From: Ampelomyces quisqualis
Lineage: Eukaryota > Ascomycota > Dothideomycetes > Pleosporales > Phaeosphaeriaceae
Assembly (NCBI GenBank): GCA_018398575.1
Contig: JAGTXZ010000005.1
Location: forward strand, 2,294,001 to 2,358,000
Direction: 5' to 3'
Length of the DNA: 64,000 nucleotides
The notes under the pieces were generated by a model. It did not search any database, had not been told where the DNA came from, and was given only the letters and a program-made list of their open reading frames with translations. Numbering within the stretch: the first letter of the stretch is position 1; every line of letters begins with the position of its first letter. Below, one piece after another: positions 24,124-36,429 of this stretch. The position numbers and the translations under genes were made by a program.

Positions 24124-24899
24124 TATAGCAACTAATTACAACTCTAAATTCTTATTAGCCTAGGCCTTAGGAGGCTGCGCACCTACGCATACACCTACGC
24201 TCTTTTATAGTCCTTGTAACCTAGAAATTGCAGGAACTTAACAGTCTAACAAGTGTTTAGCAAGCTGCTACAGTTCTCTTTAGAATATAATTAGTATCTA
24301 TTCTAAGGACATAGAGTTAATACTCTAAGATTAGAAGAACAGAAAGTAGGATCTGGAGCAACGCCTATCTAGAGGGCCTAAAGCAACGCCTATCTAAAGT
24401 ACCTAGATCAGCTACTACTAGAACTAAGTTAGAAGAGAGATTAAGCAGACTCTAAAAAGTAAAGCAATAGCTAAAGGAGTAAGGCGTAAGCTACAGCTAA
24501 AGCTATATTAGGCTAAGTAAAAGCGCAAAGTTATTGCGCCTTACTAAGCATATAGCATACTAAAGAAGTTCTAAAGCATAGATAGTAGAAACAACTAAGA
24601 GCAGACTAAGGAAGACATTAAAATAGGCAGTTAAGAGGAAGAGAAAACTAACAATTGCTTAGACAGTAAGTATAAAGAAATTAAAAAGAAATTAGTAGAC
24701 TTTACAACAGAAGCGCTATCAGACATTAGAGAAGCTTAAGCCTTTAGCTTTTTAGCAACTCTACACAAAGTAGTAACCTTAATTCTAGTCTTTTAGGCTA
24801 TTACTCTTTTTTAGTTTATTTAAATAAGCTTTAACTACTGTTTAGGCAGTCTATAAAAGCAACACAAAGACAACACAGAACTGCTTAACAGCACATTAA

Positions 24900-26320
24900 G
24901 ATGTTAACGCCTTAAATACTCTAACAGACAGAAAGCTCTACTACTAACGCCTGTAGAGTTAATAAGAGAAGCTAGCGCAAATATAAGTAGTACGCTAGAA
25001 GAGTAGGCTAAACAGCTATTAGAAGGGCACTCTAGGCGCAGAAGTATAGGCTAAGATAACTTAATATTAAGGGCTCTTTAGATACTAGCAGAGTCTCTTA
25101 ACTAAGTATAGCCTCTATTATACACAACGCAGTTGCTGTCTTACCAAGTAGAAAACATACTATTGTTTAATAGGACTAACGTTACAGACTTTCTAGAGCG
25201 CTTTCTGGACTTCTTAAAGTACTATAGCTTTACAGACTAGATAATAATTAATAGACTAGTTGCCTACTGTAAGCTAAGACAGAGGACTATTATACAGGCG
25301 TCTAAAGAGTATGCAGAAGCCTAGAACAACTACTCTTAAAGAAAGCTCTATAATAGCCTCTAACAACGCTTTAGAAATAATAATAAAGGTTAATAGGAAG
25401 AGCGCGTAGAGTACTTTAAACACTAGCTAGGTTAGTGCTAAATAAGATTAGACCTAAAGATTAGAGACTACCTACAGGACTTTTAAATCTGCAGCAAAAG
25501 GTATATTAAAGCGGGCACTATTAATAAGGACTGTTACAGCTACTACCTTGTTAAGAAACTACTGCTCTAACACGCAACAAAGATTCTAGAGAGATTTAGC
25601 CTAAAAACAGACATCCTAAAAGACTTTAAGTACAAAAAGATCTAAGACTACCTAGTAAAACGCCTAGAGGTAGAAGAGAAAGCACATATATTAAATCTAG
25701 CAGAAGCTATAAGGGCCTTTAAACCAGAGGTAGAGTTTAAAGTAGAACTAGTAGCTAAACAACTATTAGCTCTACTACAACAAAACAACTTTACACCTAG
25801 AATTAAGCTAGGAATAAACTTCTAACCTACTACCCTTTAGTTGCTAACAAAGAGCACTCTATCTAGGAACTAGCGTAAGCAAGCTCCTTCTAGTGCAGCG
25901 CCTATAAAGAACAAAGTAGATAACCTTGTAGATAAGATACTGCAGCTTAGGCTTAACCAAATAGCTATTAAGCAGCAGCTATAGAGCATACAATAGACCC
26001 CTTGTAAAGCAGAGCTTATAAATAACCTAGTTCTTTATGCCTTAGTTTGTAAGCAAACTAAAGAGTAATTAAGAGCTCTGTAACTATACATGCCTTAGTT
26101 AGCTCTATAGAACTAGAGCTATTAGAACTACAAGTAATAGTAGTAAGCATAGAAGAATAATAACTATTAGCGTAACAGCTAGAACTATAGCTACTTAAAT
26201 AACAATTAGAGTTACTAGTAGAGACATCCTAGTAGAGGACTACCAAGCAGCTTTAAGATAAACTGTTAGGTTTGTAATAAGACAAGGCATTTAAAGCAAA
26301 ACTGCCTAACACTAAGAGGC
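24900..26320 (+). pseudogene. Gypsy F gag with CCHC zinc knuckle
   Basis: A plus-strand frame reads through RIP stops from about 24900: NVTDFLERFLDFLKYY near 25190, a helical capsid-like stretch to about 25700, then a Gln/Asn-rich linker. It ends with a knuckle C-x2-C-x4-H-x4-C at 26264-26305 (CQVCNKTRHLKQNC, where Q is a TAG). This is nucleocapsid architecture. Start codon not determinable. The region between 24124 and 24900 is leader with no clear frame. Confidence 0.75.
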
Positions 26321-28799
26321 TTTATTACTAACAGCTAGTGCTTCCTTAACAAACGTAACATACTCTAATAGAAGATACCTAATAACCTATAGGGCTAAGT
26401 TACTAGCCTTAGCAACGCACAATAGGCTAAGACTATTTTAGCTAAGATTAAGAGGCGCTTTCTAAAACGTAACGTTAACCCTCTTAAGGTTAAATCTAAG
26501 TTTATAGGCAGACCTAGCCTCTCTATTCCTATTAAGAACAACGCAGTCTCTATACAGTTAGTACCTAACACCTTAGAAGCGTTATTAGAAGTAAACTATA
26601 ACAAGTATTAGGACATGTTAGACTGCCTTATAACTAAATCTAAGGAACTCCTTACTAACAGCAGCTTAGTATCAGCTGTAGTTATTAGCCAAAACTAAGT
26701 AAAGCGTAGTAACAGTTAGCCTGTATACAGTTAGGTTTAGGTTCAGAAGCTACCTTAGAAGCTAGTTAATAGGATCCTGCACTTAAAAGGCTATAAGAAC
26801 AGAGATAACAGCTACTTTATAAGCAAAAAGTTAGGGCAAGACTACTTAGTTTAATTTGCAAGTAATAAGAAATCAGGAGATGTAGAAATAGAGGAGGTTA
26901 CCTAACTAACTAAAGGGCTGTTAAAGCCTACTTACGCAGTAGAGCAAAAGGAGAAGAACCTAAAGAAGCAGTAGCTAGTCTAGAAGTTTAAGGCTAACGC
27001 CTTATTAGTTAACGCCTTATTAGTTATCTAGCGCATTCTTAACACCCTAGTTCTGTTACTACTTAAGACTGTTATTAGCAACATGCTAAAGGTTAAGAAG
27101 AAGCTGTTTTAAGCAAGCTATACGCTAGCAGAGTTTAAAGACCTTTTAGTTACCCTAATACGCTATATAACAGTTAAAAGCGCTAATAAAGACTTAGATA
27201 AAAACTAACCTACTATAAGAGCTAGTGTTAACTTACTAACTTAGAGCTTACTTCTAGACTACGTGCTAGTTAAGGCAGTAAACAGAAAAGTAAGTAAGTG
27301 CTTTAGTATTAATACTAAACACTAGTTAGACCTAGAGATTAGCTAGATTAAAAGGCACATCTAACGCAATAAAGAACTAGGCCTTAAGCTAACTGCTAAC
27401 AAGGACTTCTACAAGCCTACTTACTATTAGAGGAAGTATAATTAAGCCTTAGGCGTAGAGCACCTTAGAAGGGAATGCCTAAAAGTACCTATTAATATTA
27501 AGGGGACCTAGTTTCTTAGCCTTATTAACTCTAGCGCAGAGCTTAACACTATAAAAAGGGAAACAGCAGAATAAGCTATACTTCTAATTATATCTCTGCC
27601 AAAGAGTATAAGAACTGCAAAAATAGTAGCAGTAAACAGTTTAACTAAAGGGTTCTTAGGCATTGTATAGAGAGTACCTATTACTATTAGGAGGATTAAA
27701 ATCTACACTAGCTTCTTTATCTTTAAGGAGTACACAAACCTAATTATCCTAGGCAATCTCTTTCTAACAGACGCTTAAGCTAGAATTAAGTACGCTACTA
27801 ATAGGCTAACTTACTGCCAAATCTTTAGCAAGGATAGTAAACATAGTACAAGATTTATGTGCACAAGAGGCAATTAGATTAACGCGCTAGGACTCTACTC
27901 TAGGCCTCTAGTAGGAAACGTTTAAGGAGTGTAATTGCTAGCGTTTTACTCTTATCTAAACCTGTTGCACAGCTAGACTAGAACTATTAAATAAACTTAA
28001 CACAGCTTTAAGTAGACCCTAATACTCTAAGTAAGGATTGGCTAGCAATAAAGTTAGCAACAGAGTAGCTCTAACAGAAATCTTTAACACTAATTATTTC
28101 CTTAGATATATAGTTCTTCTAGTAGCTAGGTATAGGCACTATAGGCGCAGGGCCTAACAGATCTATTATTATTAGTAATAGTAATAGAATGTATATACTT
28201 GTTAGCAACAGCGTAGGCTACTACTCTTAAAATATTATAGCGAGTATTGTAAGACAGCTCCCTTAGAGTCTTAGGATTAATATTAGTGCTAAGAGCTTCT
28301 AGGAGCAAGAGCTTAGTAAAACAACTAGCAAGAGAGGTTTACCTGTTAAAGTAATAACAATTTAGCCAAAGCGTATAACTAATCTACAATTAAATAACGT
28401 TTCCTTTAACGTTAGCACTTTGCATAAGTAAAAAGCTTAAAAGGTTTAGCTAGTAGACAACTTAGGACAGACTCTAAGAGACATTAGTAGGTATAAAGAT
28501 TGGAAAGAGCACGCGCGCATTTAATAAGTACTAAATAAGAAAAACGCTCTATTCTTAAGCTAATTAAGCTACAATACACAAAGTTCCCTAGAGGCACAAG
28601 GCTTACGCCTAAACACCTGTTAAAGATAAAGATCTCCTTAGACTTGCTCCTACAAGAACAAGCTATGCTAGAGAAGCTACTGTACTAACAAGAAGCTGCT
28701 CTAGCCTAAGACTTTAGCAAATTAGGACAAGTTAGCTATAAGGTAGTACCCTTAATTAAAATCAACACTGTTCTTTACAAGGCGTAGCAAGCTAATTAG

Positions 28800-31700
28800 T
28801 TCCTTATCCCCTAAAAACTTAGAGACGTAGTAGTTAAAATAGTACAGGAACGTATTAACTAAGAGGCTCTTAAACTATGCAGAAGCTAGTACCAAAACCT
28901 ATAGTTTCTAGTAGCTAAGAAAGACAAAGGATATTAACTTATTAACAACGCGTAAAAGATTAATAAAGTTACAATTTAGAACGCAAACCTACTACCTAAT
29001 CTAGATAAATTTACAGAAGATTTTACTAGTTGCGTAATTATAAGCTTACTTAACTTCTTCTTAGGATATAACTAAGTAGAGTTGCACAAGGACTTCTAGG
29101 ACGTAACAGCATTCTATACACCTATTAGACTAGTGCGCTAGTATACGCTACCTATAGGTATAACAAATTTAGTTACTAAATTTATACGCGTTATAACTAA
29201 GATATGCTAAGATTACATTCTAGAACGCTGCAGACCTTACCTAGATAACGTTTATATCAAGAGACTAAAGTGCTACTACAATAGAATAAAAATTAAACTA
29301 GGTATTAGAAAATACGTTGCAGAGTACCTCTGTAATATAGACGCTGTGTTAGCAGACATTAAACGCGCTAGAGCTATAATATTAGGTTACAAATCAGATT
29401 TCTGCTACGCGTCTATAATTGTAGTAGGTTATTAGGTTAACGCTGCTAGCTACTATCTTAACTACAAGAAAATTAAGAAGATACTCTCTTAACTACTCTA
29501 TAGAGACTAAAAAGATGTTTAAATGTTTATTAGCATATACTTGTATTACAGAGTATAGATTAAGTATTTTAGCATTATTTTAGAACTGCTATTCTGCCTA
29601 CTGCGCAAAAATGCGCCTTTTAAGTAGTCTTTAGAACAGCAGGGCGCAATAGATAAGTTAAAGCGTACGCTATATTCTACGCTAGCGCTTGTCTCTATCT
29701 CTTATAACAAGCTGTTACTTCTAATTGTTATGTTTGTTAATAGTAGTTAAAAGAGTTAGAGCGCAGTTCTTATACAGCTAGATCTAAAGGGTTATTAGCA
29801 CCCTATCTAGTACAAAAGTAGAGTTTAGTCTAAGTCTAAACAAAATTAGGACTTAGGAAAACATAAATGCAAAGCCTTGCTTCTAGCGCTAAAGAAGTTT
29901 TAGACCTACCTATATAGAGTAGAGTTTGTTATAGAAACAGACGCAAAGACGCTAGTTGCACAGCTTTAGTAAAGTGTAACTAACTTACTAGAAGCCCTTG
30001 TTACGCAGTAGCTAGCGCTCCTTAATATATAGAAATTTAACATAGTCTATATTAAAGGCAAGAGAAACGTAGTAGCTAACGCCCTTTTAAGAAGACCTAA
30101 GAAACTAGAGTAGAAGCTACCTAATAAGCTAGAGGAAGATATTAAGAACTTTATTAACGCTTATTTAAATTTAGTATAGCTTGCTATTGCCCTACACCTG
30201 CGCGCAGCTAACCTACGTTATAGTAGCTGTAAAGCTAATCTTAGCTTTAAAGACTAACTATTAGATAAAGCCTATAGCAAAGAATCTTAGGCTTAGGCTT
30301 ATTAGATTCTATTCTACTGTTAGCTTAATAGTCTTTTAAGAGCTAAAATAAAAAAGTTTACAAGGAGAGCACTTAAATTAATAGTAAGAAAGAGGTATCT
30401 GTTCTTAATACTAACTAGAGGGCGCCCGCTACAGCAAATTATAGACAAACCTAACAAACGTTTAGCTATTATTAAAGCTATACACAATACATTAGGGCAC
30501 TATAGAAAGAAAGGCACATAGCGCAAAGTTTAGGCGCGTTATTATTAGAAAGGATAATATAAAGATGTTAAGTCCTACGTTAAGTTATGCCTAGAGTATT
30601 AAGTACACGCCTTAGCAGCAGTTTAAGAAGAACTCTAGCTAACAACTCCTCTAACAATACCCTTTGGCTAGATATCTATAGACGTAGTCTATATACCCCT
30701 AGCTAGAGGCAAGAAGTTTCTTGTAGTAGCCTAATACACTATAACGCAGTAGGCTAAAGCTAAAGCCCTATTAAACGCAGACTTAGTATCTATTGTTAAG
30801 TTTCTAGAACAAAAAGTCTTCTGCTAATAGGGCCTACTACTTAGAATTTTAGTTAATAGAGGCCCTAAAAACAAGCATCTACTAATTAACCTGCAACAGC
30901 AATTTAGAATCTATAGAGTAGTAGCTAGCGCCTATTATCTACAGGGTTAAGGCTTAATTAAACAAGGACACGCGCTAATAGTAAATGCCTTAAAGAAGCT
31001 TAGCAGGATATAAGTTAACTACTTAGACTATATTCTATAGGCTAATCAGACTAGTGTTAAGCGTGTAACTAGAAAGACTCTAGCGTTTCTTATATATAGT
31101 TGTAAGCACATACTGCCTATTAAATTGTGTATACTAACCTAGTAGACTCTGCCCTAGAAAAAAGTAACTAATACTGCTTTACTCTTAGCTATAAGAGCTT
31201 ATTAATTTAAAAAGAGAGATATTAGGTTGCAAGAGTCTATTACTAGAACAGTCTAACTAAGAAACAATAACAAAAACTACTTTAATAAGAACAAAGTTAC
31301 TAGAGCAGACAAACTAAAGGTTAGCAACTTAGTTCTGCTTAGAGATTCCTACTACAATAACAACTAATTAGTGCTTAGCAAGTTCCTTCTAAAATAGCAG
31401 AGGCTATTTAGAATATGTAAAGTTAGAGAGAAGGGGTAGTACAACCTTTAGGAGCTTAATAGAGCACTGTTTTAAAGCTACACGCTAGGTAATAGGTTAA
31501 AGAAATTCTATTAGCGCACTAAAGTAGACCTAAAGCTTATTAACCAGAGCCTATCTACTAACAACACTAGAAACTAGGCGCTCCCTAGCTATAGGCAGGA
31601 CATCCTACAACTAGTGGGAGAATTAGTAGCGCGCTAGAGTTCTAAGAGGCTTAAGAACGCTACTAAGGTAGATAAGGATAAAAATTTAGATTTAGAACAA

Positions 31701-31990
31701 TTAGCAGAGACGCGCTAAAGAGCTGTTAGAGTGCGTATTATTAAAAACCTAAACTTTAACAGATCTAGATACAAAGTTATTAGAATAGCTTTAAAGCATC
31801 TACAAGAACAAAAATAGATAGTAAAGAAAGGTATATAACAGACGCAGTTTACAATAATTCTACTAGCTATTAAAAGCAATACTAGCAAAACAAGCCTATA
31901 TATTTACTATTTAAAAGCTATATTAGCGCTACGCTACAAGGTATGTAAGCCTAAACTTCTAAATATACTAAAGCTTTAGAAGACGCGGCA
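28800..31990 (+). pseudogene. Gypsy F pol: RT, RNase H, integrase
   Basis: In one plus-strand frame: RT from about 28960 with FFLGYNQVELH (29055; Q is TAA) and the catalytic box YLDN at 29238-29249 (YLDD with the last Asp lost); RT connection with YLCNIDAVLADI near 29330; RNase H near 29930-30100 with VIETDAKTLVAQL and IKGKRNVVANALLRRP; integrase HHCC finger at 30483-30599 (HNTLGH, then C-L-E-Y with the last Cys as TAT); integrase core at about 30660-31010 with ISIDVVYIPLARGKKF and VNRGPKNKH. The frame tails off by about 31990. Protease must lie in 26400-28800, which I could not resolve. Confidence 0.85.
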
Positions 31991-34900
31991 GCATTATTTC
32001 TAGCATTAACAGGTACATTAACATTAACCTCTATCTTATCCCTATTATTAACATTATTCTTAGCAACAGTATTTATAGACTTGCTAGCCTTATCTTTAGA
32101 ACTAGATTTAGAATCTAGTTTAACAGCCTAACTAGGATTAAAATTAGAGTTACTATTACTAGAGAACTCTAGCAGCTCTTTAGTTACGTAAGACTCTCTA
32201 CTGCAATAGCTCTTATTATTAGGTATATTATATAGCAGCCTACCTTAAACAAACAAACTCTAATTAAACCTTATAGTAGCTTAGCAGGTTAAAATAAGAA
32301 ACTAAGAGTAAGACGCATGTTCTCTAACACCCTATATAGCAGAAATAGGCAGTATTAGCAGAATATTGCAAGCGTCTAGGCTATTTTAATTAACAGATTG
32401 CTTAGAATTACCTAAGTTACTACAATGTTAGCGCAATTCCAAAAAAAGCCTCTAGAAAAGAGTATTTCTAAACAACAGTTAGTAACTTACCTATATAGAA
32501 ATAAGCCTAAAAGCCTATATTATAGAAGTAGTTAGTGCAAGCACTATAGAGCAGCTGCTTTCTATTATAAATAATACTGCAACACTTGCTAAAAGCGTAT
32601 TTGCAATTACTCTTTGCGCAATAGCTATAAGGCTAAACGTTATGCTAGCTAGGGTTAGAGTATATGCAAGTAGACTAACTGTAATGTAGAATAAGTATAG
32701 CTAGGTTATCCTTAAGAAAGTTGCAGCCTATGCCTAACTAAAAGTAATCCTTAACCAAAATTCTATTAGTCTTTATGTTAAAGGAGTTAAACTAAATGGC
32801 TAGCATACATCTACTCTCTTCTATAAGCGTAGAAGATAGGGCGCAGTTAAAGAGCAGCGGGGGGAAGCTTCCTCTATTAGTCTTAACCTTAAAAAGCATG
32901 TGCTAGAGCTAAGCAATAACCTTAATAGTAATTTAGCTAGATAATATTACTATAACTATAAATAAATTAGTCTAAAACAGCTAACAAGATATTTAGAATC
33001 TGCTTACGTTAGTTATAGATAGCATTATAAAGAGAAGTAACCTTCTTATAGATATAAAGCTTAGAAGTCTTATTACTACAATAGCTAGGGAAGATTAGTT
33101 TTACAGGAGATATCTAAGTAATAGACTAAGGGGCAGGCAGAAAGGCTATTAGAGTTAGTGTGCAATGCTAGGCTATCTAAGCTTAAAGCTTGTTATTACC
33201 TATGCCCTAAGTCTTAGCTAGCTTATTGTAAGCCTAAGGAGTTGTTAGAACTTTAATAGATAACTTAGGAAAGCCTAAGTTATTGTTAGAGAAGCCTAGG
33301 TCGCTATTAAGAAAGCCTAGGCTATTATTAGAGAAACTAGGCAAACCTCTAGAGATTAACTATGCTGTATTATAGAACTTATTACTAGACTCTAAAGTAA
33401 CAGTAATAGGCAAGTATAATAGACGCAGAACAGAACTACGTAGGCAAGAATTTTAGAGCAACGCGTGCTTAAGCTGCTAAAGAAGCTTATTAATTATAGC
33501 TAGGGCAGCAGCATTAGGCAAGGGCAGTAGAGAAGTTATTAAGAGAGTTTAGAGAGTAAGCAAAATTCTCTTAGCAACCTTAGGCTTAGTAAACAGCTTT
33601 TTAAACAGCAGCAGCTTAGGCAACAGCCTATACACTACAGCTAAAGCCTTAGTAGCCTTGCTAGACAGAGAAAGAGTAAGACAATGCTATAGGCTACTCT
33701 TAGGACTAGGCTATTACCTATAAGAAGATTAAGGAGCAGGTAGAGGCAGCGTTAGGCGTAGTAGGAAACAAATAAGCAGGCAATGTTAAGCAGCAGCGTA
33801 AAAATCTATACTAAGTAAGGTAATTAACAGGCTTAGAAAGATAGTATAGAAGTCTAGAAGTAAAGGTAAGGTAGAGTTTTAATAAAAGCCTAGGTAACGC
33901 GCAGTTAAAACAACGCGCCTAACAACGCGCTAGTTAGGTAAGAGAAAAATAATAAATAGTAGTAACAGAGCGTTAATTAATTAGAAAATTAGAAAAGAGA
34001 AAGAGCTTCTTTTTTTTATAGGAGAAGGAGAAAGCAGTGCCCTCTAGTATAGCTATAAACTCTAAAGATGCGTTAAAAGAAGAAAGTTAATTTTACAAAA
34101 AGCTACTACAAAAACAAGATCTATAATAGAGAACTCTAATTGTTAGAGAAGTTGTTTAGACTACTTAAGCTATTACTTAAGGTAGCTATGTTAATATCTC
34201 TAACCAATAGATTACTATTGCTAGCTTCTAGGCTAGCATTATTAACGCTACGCTTTACACTAGCTAAAGGCCTACTAACATTAAGCTAAGCTAAAGCCTT
34301 ATTAGTAACAGCATTATTAGTATCCTCCTTAATATCCTTATTAACTACAGCTAACTTAGAATCTAACTAAGCCTTCTTGCAAGGCAACTTCTTAACTCTG
34401 CAGCCCTTTATAGATAGACTAGAAATGCAACGCTTGCTAGGAGATAGAGTGCCTAAGAGCTCCTTAGAGTTGTAGCTAGCTTTAGAAGAGTTTTTAGAAA
34501 CCTTGCTAGCATTAAAGTCTAGGCTTTAACAAGCCTTCCTAGCTAACAACTTTGCAAAATCTAGTAGACTAGACTTACTTAGAGCTCTAAAGCTACTAAG
34601 CTTCTTTACTAGGGTTAGTAAACTACAATTACGCAAATTCTTAGAAGGTAAGTTGTTAAGAATAAGAGGGCTAGGGGTAACGTAGAAGGGCTTAACAGCC
34701 CTAGTGCCCTTAACGCTACATAGAATAACTAGAGCGCCTATAAATAATTAGCAAAGAACTCTAGAAAACAACAAAAAAGAATAACTAAAAAGGCGTTAGC
34801 TACTTATAATTTATTAAACACTGCTCTTTAGCAGAAGAGAACAGGTAGTTGCTATAAGTACTATTATTTAGTAGCTTATCCTAGAACCTAAACTGTATAT

Positions 34901-36227
34901 ACAAGCTAGTAGACTTAAACGTTTAACTAGCCTTTACGTAGCAACTATACAAGTGCTTAGACTTATCCTTAATAGAAGCTATGTTAATAGCGCAGTTAGT
35001 GTAGCTTAGGATTAAGCTCTTAATATAGGCATTATAGATCTTATGCTTCTTAGCTTTAGAGTTGTTCTTAAGGCTAAAGTAATCGCCTAGCGTAGAGAGC
35101 AACTTATTAATGTGTAGAGGCCTATTAGTATTAACAACTAAGCTTACCTACTTAGCTTCTAAATAAGAGCTAACAGCAAGCAGTAACAGATAAGGCCCAA
35201 AGGTTTTCTCTGTAGACTTAAGGGCAACAAAGACTAACTAGAGCTTAGTAATAAGAAAGTAGCTTAGCTTTCTATTCTTATTTAATTTAACTAGCGTAAA
35301 TGTTAGTAGGCGTTTAGCTTAACTTATTAACAAACTAGCACTTACTCTAGTTAATTATATTACTGTAGCCAGAACAGTTAACTAGGTACCTGTAAACTAG
35401 AAAGCAAGTATCTCTATTAGGCCTAGAAATAAGCTTGTTCTTTATTATAGCTTAAAGATAAATGTAAAGTGCAACTAAGAAGCTAAGGAAGTGTTAGGTA
35501 TATGTATTAGGAAAACTCTAATTAACTAAATGTAAAGCGTTAACTAAGCAACTATTAGCAACAGCTAAGCTAGAGACTTAGAGCCCTAAAGTAAGAATGC
35601 GCTAGATTACAAAAGGAGGCAGTTAAGTAGGTAAGGGAGTAGAGTATACACTAGAGCAAAGTAGTGTAGCTACGTATAGATAAGTTACTTTAAAAGCAAA
35701 TAGAGGTAGTAAGGTAGAAGAGTAACAAGTAGGCAATGCAAACTAAGCTAGAGCTAGTTAGAACGCTTGTTAATAAAGTAGAGAAGTTAAGTAGCTAATT
35801 GTAGTACAGCAGCAGTAAAGTTGCGTGTTAAGTAGGTTAAGAGAGAAAGAGGCGTAGAGTAAGTAGCTAAAAGAGAGTAAAAGCTAAAAGGTAAGGTAAA
35901 GTTAGCTAACGCAAGATTTGTTATAATAGAAGTAGTCTAAAGCGTTTGCAGTTGCAACGTAAGTCTGCCTAAGCAACGCCTCTATAACACTAGGTAAAGT
36001 TAGAATAACATAGGCTAATAGCGCTTTAGCGTTTAGGTAAGAGAGTTAGATAGTAACGTAAGAAGATAGGAAAAGATTGTAAATAGGCACTGCTCCTTTA
36101 CTAAAGGCCTGTTAGTTACTACTTTAGCATTATAAAAAGTTTAGAGTTGTTTTTTCTTGGGAGTTAGTTCTTTTATTTAAGCATTTTAGTTTTGCAGTTA
36201 ACATAAAAGAGAAGGGGCCTCTTTCTA
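31990..36227. other. 4.2-kb post-pol segment of Gypsy F with two coding-like stretches
   Basis: The segment lies between the end of pol and the polypurine tract. On the plus strand about 32490-32760 reads as a Cys-rich protein (QCKHYRAAAFYYK, YCNTCQKRICNY, later SCSLCL), suggesting metal binding. Around 33540-33800 a Gln-rich frame follows. On the minus strand 34720-34165 reads with only three stops in about 180 codons and is Ser/Lys/Asn-rich; 35450-34800 also reads well on the minus strand. Families not recognised. It could be accessory genes of the element, a captured gene, or an older nested insertion. Confidence 0.5.
34165..34720 (-). pseudogene. Antisense low-stop frame in Gypsy F, Ser/Lys-rich
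   Basis: Read from about 34720 down, the minus-strand frame has about 180 codons with three stops (TAA, TAG, TAG), each explainable as a mutated Gln. Other frames nearby carry a stop every few codons. Residues include VKPFYVTPSPLIL and NASKVSKNSSKASYNSKE. Composition suggests a disordered, basic protein. The frame is opposite to gag-pol. No start codon or family can be given. Confidence 0.4.
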
Positions 36228-36243
36228 TAGATTAGGGGAGAGA
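36228..36243 (+). promoter_or_regulatory. Polypurine tract of Gypsy F
   Basis: ATTAGGGGAGAGA ends directly at the 3' LTR start. Such a purine run primes plus-strand DNA synthesis. It supports the plus orientation of the element. Confidence 0.75.
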
Positions 36244-36429
36244 TGTAGTAAAGTAACATAGGAAGTAAGTCTAAAGAACGCTTGGGGCACAGCTAAGGGC
36301 ATAGACAAGATACAATAGCTAAAGGGCTATTAGAGGACAGAATAACCTACAACACACACACCTAATAATAATATATTTAATTCTACATCAAATCTAATAG
36401 GCCTTAGAGGTAAATAACGCTCTACTATA
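36244..36429 (+). repeat. 3' LTR of Gypsy F
   Basis: 186 bp, partner of 23938-24123. The last triplet ACA is ATA here. It is followed by the ATAG target duplication and then by resumption of frame G1. Confidence 0.92.

Larger units (their letters stand above)
23938..36429 (+). mobile_element. Complete Gypsy-type LTR retrotransposon F, 12.5 kb
   Basis: Two 186-bp LTRs in direct orientation (23938-24123 and 36244-36429) start TGTAGTAAAG and end CTACTACA/CTACTATA. A 4-bp duplication ATAG flanks them (23934-23937; 36430-36433). A purine tract abuts the 3' LTR. Internal order on the plus strand: gag with zinc knuckle, RT, RNase H, integrase, then a 4.2-kb segment of unclear content before the polypurine tract. 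The size is well above the usual 5-8 kb of fungal Gypsy elements because of that last segment. Confidence 0.9.

Noticed and set aside
28126..28308. Open frame of 60 codons on the minus strand
   Set aside because: It lies antisense to the internal coding region of Gypsy F, has no motif, and is of a length expected by chance.
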